DNA of 64,000 nt, from NCBI GenBank assembly GCA_011947345.1, contig JAAVTG010000327.1:62001-126000 (forward strand), in the 5' to 3' direction. The first letter of the stretch is position 1. Each line of letters starts with the position of its first letter. The notes below the pieces were generated by a model. It saw only the letters and a program-made list of their open reading frames with translations, searched no databases and was not told where the DNA came from. Of the stretch, positions 53,086-64,000 are shown one piece after another. The stretch is from Phytophthora quininea (Eukaryota; Oomycota; Peronosporomycetes; Peronosporales; Peronosporaceae). Position numbers and translations under genes: made by a program.

Positions 53086-55994
53086 ATGGATAGCGAAACC
53101 AAGAAGCGGACGATTCAAGACGCGATCGCAAGGAAGGCGTTCCCACCCACGGTTGACCTACCAGAAGCCAGACGCCACTGGGAAGAACTGTGTCCTTTAG
53201 GCGGCCTGTTTGATCGTCCAGTGGTTGTGTGGGTCCCCGAGTGTCTGAATCAGAACGGCAAGCCATCGTGTGTTGTGAAAAGCTGTCTCTGTACACCGAG
53301 AGTGAAAGAGTATCTTCAGCGCGTGGTGGAGGATGTTAATGGAAAGCAGGACTTACTGTACGTGAAGTATCAATGCACTGGAGCAAGTCGTTCGTGTTTT
53401 TCGACGGTCACCTACGAGTACCTACAAACGAACGTGGAGACAATTGTTCACTTCCCTTACATTTTAGGTGTTAAGACTGGTTATTCTAAGGATCTGCTCG
53501 ACATGGTACACTACGGAATCATGTCCGCGAATGGACTTGCAAGTGTTGTCGCTAGTGTCAGCCGCCGTCGAACTTCGCGGTACTACAAGTTGTATACTAT
53601 TTTTCGGAGCGGATTCGACGATTAAAAACTGTCAATCCTAGCTATAGCGCTGCATCTCCCCGTCAGTGGAGCAGTATTGCAGTGCCAATGGAGTTGTGGA
53701 TAGCAAGGTGCTGACGTCGATTTGGATGGAGATGACCTCAATTTATAGTCCCCTGTGTGAATTATTGATGAAGCGGATGAAGGTGAGGAAAGTTCTCCGG
53801 ATAGATCACTCAGTTAAGTTCTGCAAGCGGCTAAAGGTATGGACTGGTAGTGGGCAGCGAGAAGGTCTGCAAGATGCAAAATTGCTACTGTTAGTTCAAA
53901 ACGAAATAGGTCAAATTGTGGGGAGAAGACTGACCCGTTCGGAGAACAATGAAGAGACGAGTGCGCTGCTGGAGACGATATCTCCCACACTGTCATCGGA
54001 TCCCTCAAATGAGCTGTTTCTCGTAAGCGACAACGCGAACGCTGTTCGAGGAATGGTGTCAAACATATTTGGAAGTGCTGTCAGCATCAAGCAAGACCCG
54101 TTCCACCTGATCGAACGAATTTCGTCGAAGCTGTCGACACAAGCAAAACAGAAATGGATTAAAAAGCAGCTGCGCAGTGCCTTATACACGGTTGATCGTC
54201 AGCTGCGTCCACCCGAGGAAATGGAGGAGGAGTTTAAGCAAGTTGTCGAATCTGTTGATCTCACAGACCTCTCGTGTACAGAGGCTACTTGGAGTGGTTG
54301 CTGGAATAGCAACGCGAAGCAGATCCGAGTTGGCGACCTTTACGTCCATGATAATGACTACCGAGAATGCCGCAAAAGCCTGTACGCATTGTCGCTACCA
54401 GCCAACTTGAAGGCTTTCACTCCGCTCTTAAGAAGTTGTTGAACCGAACGATTTCCGTGGACGTGGGCTTGAGAATATTAGACATCTTCATAGTTCGCCA
54501 CAACTTACGAGTTGGATCCAAGTTTGGTCGCAATCCTTCCTTCGGGGAGATTGACTTCGTCGAGCTGGCAAAAGCGGCCATTCTTTCGCAAGGCGTTCTA
54601 CCAGAATCCCCCAACTCGCATTTGTCCACCACGTCTTATCCGAGCCGCTGAAAGAACCTACGTATCGCTCAGCATCTTCTCTCGACTTCTCCTTCAGCAC
54701 GTGGATGCGAATGTTTGAGACTGCTCGCGTTCAGCCAGAACGGCTGGATGAAGCTCTCGCTGCTTCACGTCGACACAGGAAAACCGTTCGTGAGCTGTTG
54801 CTGAAAAACAACACAAACAAAATTGGGCAGCGGTTAAGTAAGTCAGCATTCCTCCGGTTATTGCAACTCGAAGAGTTCGACTACGAGTCGACAGTAGGCT
54901 TCTCCTTACATGAGTACGAGCTGCTTCGGCAAGTGAGGGACGAACAAGCACGAGAGAGCGATTCCTGGTCCACCTGTCCGCTGGTGACTACGATATTGTT
55001 CAATATCGTAGTCTTGAACGGAGTGAACAAGAGTCTTACACTACGGCGACGCAGTTATTCGACCATTTCGTCAAAGCTCCAGTCACTTTCTGCTGACACG
55101 AAAGGGAAACAGAAGCAAGAGGAGTCGTCAGCCAAATCTCGCCCGTTATTTGCGTTCAAAACTTACAAACCCACCTCCGAGTCCAGCGCGCAAGAGCAGG
55201 AACTTCAAATTGAGCTCTTCGAAGCACTGCGCAGCTCCAAGTTGTTTACAAGCCGGAAGAAGGTTTTCATGCGTGTATACGCGTTTGCAAGTCGTGCGTG
55301 TGACGGGATCTACCCCAAAACAGACGACTATCTGGAGCGCAGATGGGGAGCGTTGAAGCGAGCTAGCAACCGAGGTGCAGCGTTGAAAATCAAATTAAAG
55401 GTATGTCCGGCCGCCCTTGCGCAGTATGCAGCACCACAACCTTTTTCAGCGGCCGTGGCAGCGACTCAATCAGCCGATTCTGCACATGGTGGCCATCCAA
55501 CACTTGCAGCATCTCCAGCAGCTTCCGATTTAGCAGACTTCACATTTACAAGTCCGCAGTCGACTTCTGCAGCCACCGCCAACGACAGCAGACGGATCAT
55601 TGGTTCACTCCACCAATCTAACAACGAATTGCCTCACTTGCAGCTGCTTCAATCTCCACCACCTACCAGCATAGCAGGTGACGACCTCGCCTTCTTCAAG
55701 TCGATGGCAGACTCAATTCCGCAAGCTCCGCACAAGTGGACATACATCTACGGACTGTTTCGGCAAAAATATCCCTCTAGTAACATGACACTGAACGCGT
55801 TGCGGTGCCGGCTGAAAGAGAAAAAGCAGCGCAAGCAAAAGGCAGCGATGCCACCGATTGAAGTTCACCCTCCACCCAAGAAAATCAGGGCTACATCATG
55901 CCCAAGTTGCCAGAAGAAGAGGAAAAATGTGGAGACGGAGGCGTCAATCCTTCATGCACGCGTAGAACAAACACAGCGAGCACTAGCACATTAG
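53086..55994 (+). CDS. Transposase-like gene of array copy 1, frame-shifted
   Basis: Begins MDSETKKRTIQDAIARK. Segments in order: a Cys-containing N-terminal module (WVPECLNQNGKPSCVVKSC, then VKYQCTGASRSCFS); a catalytic core with candidate acidic residues in LRIDHSVKFCKRLKVW, FLVSDNANAVRG and QLEGFHSALKKLL; a helical part (MRMFETARVQPERLDEA); and a C-terminal SANT/Myb-like stretch (HKWTYIYGLFRQKYPS) with CPSC and Lys/Arg. The DDE arrangement is clear but I cannot assign the superfamily. Frame breaks shared by all three copies (C4 near 53657, A4 near 54373) and one private to this copy (T5 53600-53604) interrupt it. Confidence 0.7.
54986..55013. repeat. 28-bp near-perfect palindrome inside the transposase gene
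   Basis: GACTACGATATTG and its exact complement are separated by only two bases (TT). Present identically in copies 2 (about 58374-58401) and 3 (about 61764-61791). Lies where the coding frames of the gene are hardest to join. Confidence 0.9.
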
Positions 55995-56314
55995 ACAGAT
56001 TCTTCGTGTCTGAATGAATCGCCAAAACGTACCCGTTATCGCTCGCTATGCTGGAGGCTGCTTGTAGTGGTTGTTCGTCATGTGTGTCTGCGCAGTAGAG
56101 GCCCCGAGGAGGCTGTGATAAGTCGCTTCGCCTGCGCAACAGGAGTTTGGCGAAGTCGAACGTCGAGCACGCCAGTCAGCCCAAACGCGATCTGCTGGGG
56201 ACGCGGGGAAGCGGGACAAACGAACGGGACGAAGGAGGTACAGGTGGTGCCGATGGTGCTGATTGGTCGAGATGGTGGCGGGACATCCCCTGGCATTTTC
56301 GACAAACCCCACGT

Positions 56315-59300
56315 GGTTTATTGGAGATGCTGGGGCCGAAAGGCCCCGACATCTCCGATCGGAACCTTTGGTTCCGACACCCCGCTATGATCAATTTTGT
56401 CAGGTAATAGCAGATCTCTAAAATTTTGGAGTCCGAATTCTCTCCCTTCACAAGCCAGCAAGGTCTAGCCAAGATGGATAGCGAAACCAAGAAGCGGACG
56501 ATTCAAGACGCGATCGCAAGGAAGGCGTTCCCACCCACGGTTGACCTACCAGAAGCCAGACGCCACTGGGAAGAACTGTGTCCTTTAGGCGGCCTGTTTG
56601 ATCGTCCAGTGGTTGTGTGGGTCCCCGAGTGTCTGAATCAGAACGGCAAGCCATCGTGTGTTGTGAAAAGCTGTCTCTGTACACCGAGAGTGAAAGAGTA
56701 TCTTCAGCGCGTGGTGGAGGATGTTAATGGAAAGCAGGACTTACTGTACGTGAAGTATCAATGCACTGGAGCAAGTCGTTCGTGTTTTTCGACGGTCACC
56801 TACGAGTACCTACAAACGAACGTGGAGACAATTGTTCACTTCCCTTACATTTTAGGTGTTAAGACTGGTTATTCTAAGGATCTGCTCGACATGGTACACT
56901 ACGGAATCATGTCCGCGAATGGACTTGCAAGTGTTGTCGCTAGTGTCAGCCGCCGTCGAACTTCGCGGTACTACAAGTTGTATACTATTTTTTCGGAGCG
57001 GATTCGACGATTAAAAACTGTCAATCCTAGCTATAGCGCTGCATCTCCCCGTCAGTGGAGCAGTATTGCAGTGCCAATGGAGTTGTGGATAGCAAGGTGC
57101 TGACGTCGATTTGGATGGAGATGACCTCAATTTATAGTCCCCTGTGTGAATTATTGATGAAGCGGATGAAGGTGAGGAAAGTTCTCCGGATAGATCACTC
57201 AGTTAAGTTCTGCAAGCGGCTAAAGGTATGGACTGGTAGTGGGCAGCGAGAAGGTCTGCAAGATGCAAAATTGCTACTGTTAGTTCAAAACGAAATAGGT
57301 CAAATTGTGGGGAGAAGACTGACCCGTTCGGAGAACAATGAAGAGACGAGTGCGCTGCTGGAGACGATATCTCCCACACTGTCATCGGATCCCTCAAATG
57401 AGCTGTTTCTCGTAAGCGACAACGCGAACGCTGTTCGAGGAATGGTGTCAAACATATTTGGAAGTGCTGTCAGCATCAAGCAAGACCCGTTCCACCTGAT
57501 CGAACGAATTTCGTCGAAGCTGTCGACACAAGCAAAACAGAAATGGATTAAAAGCAGCTGCGCAGTGCCTTATACACGGTTGATCGTCAGCTGCGTCCAC
57601 CCGAGGAAATGGAGGAGGAGTTTAAGCAAGTTGTCGAATCTGTTGATCTCACAGACCTCTCGTGTACAGAGGCTACTTGGAGTGGTTGCTGGAATAGCAA
57701 CGCGAAGCAGATCCGAGTTGGCGACCTTTACGTCCATGATAATGACTACCGAGAATGCCGCAAAAGCCTGTACGCATTGTCGCTACCAGCCAACTTGAAG
57801 GCTTTCACTCCGCTCTTAAGAAGTTGTTGAACCGAACGATTTCCGTGGACGTGGGCTTGAGAATATTAGACATCTTCATAGTTCGCCACAACTTACGAGT
57901 TGGATCCAAGTTTGGTCGCAATCCTTCCTTCGGGGAGATTGACTTCGTCGAGCTGGCAAAAGCGGCCATTCTTTCGCAAGGCGTTCTACCAGAATCCCCC
58001 AACTCGCATTTGTCCACCACGTCTTATCCGAGCCGCTGAAAGAACCTACGTATCGCTCAGCATCTTCTCTCGACTTCTCCTTCAGCACGTGGATGCGAAT
58101 GTTTGAGACTGCTCGCGTTCAGCCAGAACGGCTGGATGAAGCTCTCGCTGCTTCACGTCGACACAGGAAAACCGTTCGTGAGCTGTTGCTGAAAAACAAC
58201 ACAAACAAAATTGGGCAGCGGTTAAGTAAGTCAGCATTCCTCCGGTTATTGCAACTCGAAGAGTTCGACTACGAGTCGACAGTAGGCTTCTCCTTACATG
58301 AGTACGAGCTGCTTCGGCAAGTGAGGGACGAACAAGCACGAGAGAGCGATTCCTGGTCCACCTGTCCGCTGGTGACTACGATATTGTTCAATATCGTAGT
58401 CTTGAACGGAGTGAACAAGAGTCTTACACTACGGCGACGCAGTTATTCGACCATTTCGTCAAAGCTCCAGTCACTTTCTGCTGACACGAAAGGGAAACAG
58501 AAGCAAGAGGAGTCGTCAGCCAAATCTCGCCCGTTATTTGCGTTCAAAACTTACAAACCCACCTCCGAGTCCAGCGCGCAAGAGCAGGAACTTCAAATTG
58601 AGCTCTTCGAAGCACTGCGCAGCTCCAAGTTGTTTACAAGCCGGAAGAAGGTTTTCATGCGTGTATACGCGTTTGCAAGTCGTGCGTGTGACGGGATCTA
58701 CCCCAAAACAGACGACTATCTGGAGCGCAGATGGGGAGCGTTGAAGCGAGCTAGCAACCGAGGTGCAGCGTTGAAAATCAAATTAAAGGTATGTCCGGCC
58801 GCCCTTGCGCAGTATGCAGCACCACAACCTTTTTCAGCGGCCGTGGCAGCGACTCAATCAGCCGATTCTGCACATGGTGGCCATCCAACACTTGCAGCAT
58901 CTCCAGCAGCTTCCGATTTAGCAGACTTCACATTTACAAGTCCGCAGTCGACTTCTGCAGCCACCGCCAACGACAGCAGACGGATCATTGGTTCACTCCA
59001 CCAATCTAACAACGAATTGCCTCACTTGCAGCTGCTTCAATCTCCACCACCTACCAGCATAGCAGGTGACGACCTCGCCTTCTTCAAGTCGATGGCAGAC
59101 TCAATTCCGCAAGCTCCGCACAAGTGGACATACATCTACGGACTGTTTCGGCAAAAATATCCCTCTAGTAACATGACACTGAACGCGTTGCGGTGCCGGC
59201 TGAAAGAGAAAAAGCAGCGCAAGCAAAAGGCAGCGATGCCACCGATTGAAGTTCACCCTCCACCCAAGAAAATCAGGGCTACATCATGCCCAAGTTGCCA

Positions 59301-59697
59301 GAAGAAGAGGAAAAATGTGGAGACGGAGGCGTCAATCCTTCATGCACGCGTAGAACAAACACAGCGAGCACTAGCACATTAGACAGATTCTTCGTGTCTG
59401 AATGAATCGCCAAAACGTACCCGTTATCGCTCGCTATGCTGGAGGCTGCTTGTAGTGGTTGTTCGTCATGTGTGTCTGCGCAGTAGAGGCCCCGAGGAGG
59501 CTGTGATAAGTCGCTTCGCCTGCGCAACAGGAGTTTGGCGAAGTCGAACGTCGAGCACGCCAGTCAGCCCAAACGCGATCTGCTGGGGACGCGGGGAAGC
59601 GGGACAAACGAACGGGACGAAGGAGGTACAGGTGGTGCCGATGGTGCTGATTGGTCGAGATGGTGGCGGGACATCCCCTGGCATTTTCGACAAACCC
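56315..59697 (+). mobile_element. DDE transposon copy 2 of the tandem array
   Basis: Same unit as copy 1, starting GGTTTATTGG directly after the CACGT junction and ending at AAACCC before a second identical CACGT junction (59698-59702). Start-to-start spacing of the coding sequences is 3,388 and 3,389 bp. Private differences seen: A4 rather than A5 at 57550-57553 and CCC rather than CCCC near 56443. Confidence 0.88.
56474..59382 (+). CDS. Transposase-like gene of array copy 2, frame-shifted
   Basis: Identical in content to copy 1. The N-terminal module is longer here because T6 at 56988-56993 keeps the frame (YTIFSERIRRLKTVN) until the shared C4 break. A private A4 at 57550-57553 breaks the catalytic core after QKWIK. 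The C-terminus uses the same end as copy 1. Confidence 0.7.
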
Positions 59698-59702
59698 CAC
59701 GT

Positions 59703-62700
59703 GGTTTATTGGAGATGCTGGGGCCGAAAGGCCCCGACATCTCCGATCGGAACCTTTGGTTCCGACACCCCGCTATGATCAATTTTGTCAGGTAATAGCA
59801 GATCTCTAAAATTTTGGAGTCCGAATTCTCTCCCCTTCACAAGCCAGCAAGGTCTAGCCAAGATGGATAGCGAAACCAAGAAGCGGACGATTCAAGACGC
59901 GATCGCAAGGAAGGCGTTCCCACCCACGGTTGACCTACCAGAAGCCAGACGCCACTGGGAAGAACTGTGTCCTTTAGGCGGCCTGTTTGATCGTCCAGTG
60001 GTTGTGTGGGTCCCCGAGTGTCTGAATCAGAACGGCAAGCCATCGTGTGTTGTGAAAAGCTGTCTCTGTACACCGAGAGTGAAAGAGTATCTTCAGCGCG
60101 TGGTGGAGGATGTTAATGGAAAGCAGGACTTACTGTACGTGAAGTATCAATGCACTGGAGCAAGTCGTTCGTGTTTTTCGACGGTCACCTACGAGTACCT
60201 ACAAACGAACGTGGAGACAATTGTTCACTTCCCTTACATTTTAGGTGTTAAGACTGGTTATTCTAAGGATCTGCTCGACATGGTACACTACGGAATCATG
60301 TCCGCGAATGGACTTGCAAGTGTTGTCGCTAGTGTCAGCCGCCGTCGAACTTCGCGGTACTACAAGTTGTATACTATTTTTTCGGAGCGGATTCGACGAT
60401 TAAAAACTGTCAATCCTAGCTATAGCGCTGCATCTCCCCGTCAGTGGAGCAGTATTGCAGTGCCAATGGAGTTGTGGATAGCAAGGTGCTGACGTCGATT
60501 TGGATGGAGATGACCTCAATTTATAGTCCCCTGTGTGAATTATTGATGAAGCGGATGAAGGTGAGGAAAGTTCTCCGGATAGATCACTCAGTTAAGTTCT
60601 GCAAGCGGCTAAAGGTATGGACTGGTAGTGGGCAGCGAGAAGGTCTGCAAGATGCAAAATTGCTACTGTTAGTTCAAAACGAAATAGGTCAAATTGTGGG
60701 GAGAAGACTGACCCGTTCGGAGAACAATGAAGAGACGAGTGCGCTGCTGGAGACGATATCTCCCACACTGTCATCGGATCCCTCAAATGAGCTGTTTCTC
60801 GTAAGCGACAACGCGAACGCTGTTCGAGGAATGGTGTCAAACATATTTGGAAGTGCTGTCAGCATCAAGCAAGACCCGTTCCACCTGATCGAACGAATTT
60901 CGTCGAAGCTGTCGACACAAGCAAAACAGAAATGGATTAAAAAGCAGCTGCGCAGTGCCTTATACACGGTTGATCGTCAGCTGCGTCCACCCGAGGAAAT
61001 GGAGGAGGAGTTTAAGCAAGTTGTCGAATCTGTTGATCTCACAGACCTCTCGTGTACAGAGGCTACTTGGAGTGGTTGCTGGAATAGCAACGCGAAGCAG
61101 ATCCGAGTTGGCGACCTTTACGTCCATGATAATGACTACCGAGAATGCCGCAAAAGCCTGTACGCATTGTCGCTACCAGCCAACTTGAAGGCTTTCACTC
61201 CGCTCTTAAGAAGTTGTTGAACCGAACGATTTCCGTGGACGTGGGCTTGAGAATATTAGACATCTTCATAGTTCGCCACAACTTACGAGTTGGATCCAAG
61301 TTTGGTCGCAATCCTTCCTTCGGGGAGATTGACTTCGTCGAGCTGGCAAAAGCGGCCATTCTTTCGCAAGGCGTTCTACCAGAATCCCCCAACTCGCATT
61401 TGTCCACCACGTCTTATCCGAGCCGCTGAAAGAACCTACGTATCGCTCAGCATCTTCTCTCGACTTCTCCTTCAGCACGTGGATGCGAATGTTTGAGACT
61501 GCTCGCGTTCAGCCAGAACGGCTGGATGAAGCTCTCGCTGCTTCACGTCGACACAGGAAAACCGTTCGTGAGCTGTTGCTGAAAAACAACACAAACAAAA
61601 TTGGGCAGCGGTTAAGTAAGTCAGCATTCCTCCGGTTATTGCAACTCGAAGAGTTCGACTACGAGTCGACAGTAGGCTTCTCCTTACATGAGTACGAGCT
61701 GCTTCGGCAAGTGAGGGACGAACAAGCACGAGAGAGCGATTCCTGGTCCACCTGTCCGCTGGTGACTACGATATTGTTCAATATCGTAGTCTTGAACGGA
61801 GTGAACAAGAGTCTTACACTACGGCGACGCAGTTATTCGACCATTTCGTCAAAGCTCCAGTCACTTTCTGCTGACACGAAAGGGAAACAGAAGCAAGAGG
61901 AGTCGTCAGCCAAATCTCGCCCGTTATTTGCGTTCAAAACTTACAAACCCACCTCCGAGTCCAGCGCGCAAGAGCAGGAACTTCAAATTGAGCTCTTCGA
62001 AGCACTGCGCAGCTCCAAGTTGTTTACAAGCCGGAAGAAGGTTTTCATGCGTGTATACGCGTTTGCAAGTCGTGCGTGTGACGGGATCTACCCCAAAACA
62101 GACGACTATCTGGAGCGCAGATGGGGAGCGTTGAAGCGAGCTAGCAACCGAGGTGCAGCGTTGAAAATCAAATTAAAGGTATGTCCGGCCGCCCTTGCGC
62201 AGTATGCAGCACCACAACCTTTTTCAGCGGCCGTGGCAGCGACTCAATCAGCCGATTCTGCACATGGTGGCCATCCAACACTTGCAGCATCTCCAGCAGC
62301 TTCCGATTTAGCAGACTTCACATTTACAAGTCCGCAGTCGACTTCTGCAGCCACCGCCAACGACAGCAGACGGATCATTGGTTCACTCCACCAATCTAAC
62401 AACGAATTGCCTCACTTGCAGCTGCTTCAATCTCCACCACCTACCAGCATAGCAGGTGACGACCTCGCCTTCTTCAAGTCGATGGCAGACTCAATTCCGC
62501 AAGCTCCGCACAAGTGGACATACATCTACGGACTGTTTCGGCAAAAATATCCCTCTAGTAACATGACACTGAACGCGTTGCGGTGCCGGCTGAAAGAGAA
62601 AAAGCAGCGCAAGCAAAAGGCAGCGATGCCACCGATTGAAGTTCACCCTCCACCCAAGAAAATCAGGGCTACATCATGCCCAAGTTGCCAGAAGAAGAGG

Positions 62701-63089
62701 AAAAAATGTGGAGACGGAGGCGTCAATCCTTCATGCACGCGTAGAACAAACACAGCGAGCACTAGCACATTAGACAGATTCTTCGTGTCTGAATGAATCG
62801 CCAAAACGTACCCGTTATCGCTCGCTATGCTGGAGGCTGCTTGTAGTGGTTGTTCGTCATGTGTGTCTGCGCAGTAGAGGCCCCGAGGAGGCTGTGATAA
62901 GTCGCTTCGCCTGCGCAACAGGAGTTTGGCGAAGTCGAACGTCGAGCACGCCAGTCAGCCCAAACGCGATCTGCTGGGGACGCGGGGGAAGCGGGACAAA
63001 CGAACGGGACGAAGGAGGTACAGGTGGTGCCGATGGTGCTGATTGGTCGAGATGGTGGCGGGACATCCCCTGGCATTTTCGACAAACCC
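59703..63089 (+). mobile_element. DDE transposon copy 3 of the tandem array
   Basis: Last unit; ends with AAACCC at 63089, followed by the target duplication CACGTC. Private differences seen: A6 at 62701-62706 (A5 in the others) and G5 near 62983. Confidence 0.88.
59863..62796 (+). CDS. Transposase-like gene of array copy 3, most intact
   Basis: As in copies 1 and 2, but both private breaks of those copies are absent, so only the shared breaks remain. The A6 run at 62701-62706 gives a different C-terminus (KKCGDGGVNPSC to TSTLDRFFVSE) that adds two Cys to the preceding CPSC and stops cleanly. That looks like the ancestral end, a small Cys/Arg module, whereas copies 1 and 2 read into another frame. 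Confidence 0.72.
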
Positions 63090-63095
63090 CACGTC
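63090..63095. repeat. Right 6-bp target duplication of the transposon array
   Basis: CACGTC, identical to 52918-52923, directly after the last terminal repeat. Confidence 0.85.
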
Positions 63096-63146
63096 GCCCG
63101 CACACTTCCACTCCGACCTCGCCACGTCCGTCGGAGTCTCACCGCC

Positions 63147-64000
63147 ATGGACGCCAAGATGCAGGCCTGGGTCAAGCGCATGCCCACGAAGCGGCAACTC
63201 ACGTCCACCATCAACCACCTGGTGCAGCAGAAGTCGGTGGCGGCCATGTACACGCCTACGGAGCAGGAGCGCATCAAGGCGCTGGCCGAGATGATCAAGC
63301 AGGCCACGAGCGCCTTCGAGGCGGACGAGGACTGGGACCGCATCATCAAAGTGGTGGACGCGCTCAGCAGCGTCGTCAACCGATCTGTGTAGGTGGCTGC
63401 GGCTTTCGAAGAGTTCGATGGAGGAGGATTGATACTGAGGTGTCGTTCGTGCAGGCTGAAGGAGTCGGTCCGCTACCTGCGGCTGCGACTGGGAGACCCA
63501 TCGTCAAGAGTCGTCATATTGGCACTGACCCTGACTGAGTCGCTTGTCAAGAACTGCGGAGACCTGGTGCACCAGGAGATCGCCACTGAGGCGTTCATGA
63601 ACGAGATGGAGGACCTCTACCGCGTGAGTAATTCGCTTTCCTGGGTGGTGGTGGGTGCTACCACTCACGCTATGCTATGCTTTATGTAGACACACGCGAA
63701 TAAGAGAGGCAGAGACAGCATGGAGATCGCCAGTCGCGTGTTGGACATGATTCAGGCCTGGGGAGAGGCGTTCCTGCCGCTGAGAGTGAGTGTGCGAGGT
63801 TGGTGAGGACTTGTATACCTTGCTGACTCGTCGGGTGTTTTGCTGCAGCATGAGTTCCCGTTGTTTGTGGACACATATCACAGCATGCGCAAGAAGGGCA
63901 TCAAGTTCCCGGACCAGTACGACGAGACCAAAGTGCCGGTGCTGACACCACCTCCTGACGTGGCACCTGGAGACAGCGTGCCGCGGTCGGCGTCTTCCAA
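63147..64000 (+). CDS. VHS-domain protein (TOM1/GGA-like), partial at window end
   Basis: Sorting-adaptor type protein of endosomal or Golgi traffic; VHS domains bind ubiquitin or acidic-dileucine signals. Exons: 63147-63388, 63455-63623, 63690-63785 and from 63849 onward, all GT-AG with consistent frame. After a helical N-terminus (MDAKMQAWVKRMPTKRQLTS) the VHS helices read LKESVRYLRLRLGDPSSRVV, LALTLTESLVKNCGDLVHQE, MEIASRVLDMIQAWGEAFL and HEFPLFVDTYHSMRKKGIKF, with the usual Phe-Pro ending. A Pro-rich segment follows and the gene leaves the window. It starts 52 bp from the transposon array. Confidence 0.85.

Larger units (their letters stand above)
52924..56309 (+). mobile_element. DDE transposon copy 1 of a tandem array
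   Basis: Starts GGGTTTATTGGAGATGC and ends with the imperfect complement (GGGTTTGTCGAAAATGC read from the right end), giving about 23-bp terminal inverted repeats. The unit contains two 5' hairpins, one long transposase-like gene and about 300 bp of 3' sequence. Copy 1 joins copy 2 through CACGT at 56310-56314. Differences from the other copies that I noticed are homopolymer lengths only, for example T5 at 53600-53604 versus T6. Confidence 0.88.

Noticed and set aside
52924..63089. Reading the three transposon copies as LTR or LINE retroelements
   Set aside because: No reverse transcriptase, integrase or long terminal repeats; ends are inverted repeats and the protein has a DDE-like core.

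Overview
The window looks like nuclear DNA of an oomycete, most likely Phytophthora or a close relative. The evidence is compact genes with short GT-AG introns (about 44 to 90 nt), a plasma-membrane H+-ATPase with a large extracellular insertion of the type known from Phytophthora, a bZIP factor with a non-canonical basic region, a cluster of secreted mucin-like proteins, and several DNA transposons. I see no bacterial operons, no CRISPR array, and no rRNA or tRNA gene.

Layout. 1-2 kb: two decayed transposase fragments. 2.1-5.3 kb: H+-ATPase. 5.5-9.0 kb: a complete hAT element with 10-bp terminal inverted repeats and an exact 8-bp target duplication. 9.3-25 kb: DGAT2; a 3'-5' exonuclease/YbaK/Mut7-C fusion; a YJU2B splicing factor; two poorly characterised acidic proteins; a RAD16-type SNF2 ATPase with PHD, PARP-type and RING fingers; and a B-box/Mei2-like RNA-binding protein. 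26-29 kb: quinolinate phosphoribosyltransferase and an unknown helical protein. 29.7-40.1 kb: three paralogous secreted proteins (signal peptide, one or two copies of an eight-cysteine domain, Thr/Pro/Ser-rich stalk, one membrane span, conserved short tail), with a mitochondrial-type sulfurtransferase, a prostaglandin-reductase-like MDR enzyme and a BMT5-like rRNA methyltransferase between them. 40.3-52.7 kb: a peroxisomal sarcosine/pipecolate oxidase ending in SKL, a bZIP factor, COA4, a PP2A B'' subunit, MPP6, ZCRB1 and a UBE3A-like HECT ligase. 52.9-63.1 kb: three head-to-tail, almost identical 3.39-kb copies of a DDE transposon, flanked as one block by the 6-bp duplication CACGTC and sitting in the short divergent promoter between the HECT ligase and a VHS-domain gene that runs off the window end.

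The genes do not form one pathway. Themes that recur are RNA processing (YJU2B, MPP6, ZCRB1, Mei2-like, BMT5-like, Mut7-C), ubiquitin and chromatin (RAD16, HECT), small metabolic enzymes, and the cell surface (the mucin-like cluster and the proton pump). The mucin-like cluster is the best candidate for an undescribed family.

Quality warning. In at least a dozen unrelated genes the reading frame breaks at a homopolymer run and is recovered by one extra (less often one fewer) base in that run. The three transposon copies also differ from each other, as far as I could see, only in homopolymer length. This looks like uncorrected indel error from long reads. Frame breaks are therefore noted gene by gene but should not be taken as evidence of pseudogenes. 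Exon borders below are hand-read from splice motifs and frame and are not backed by transcripts.
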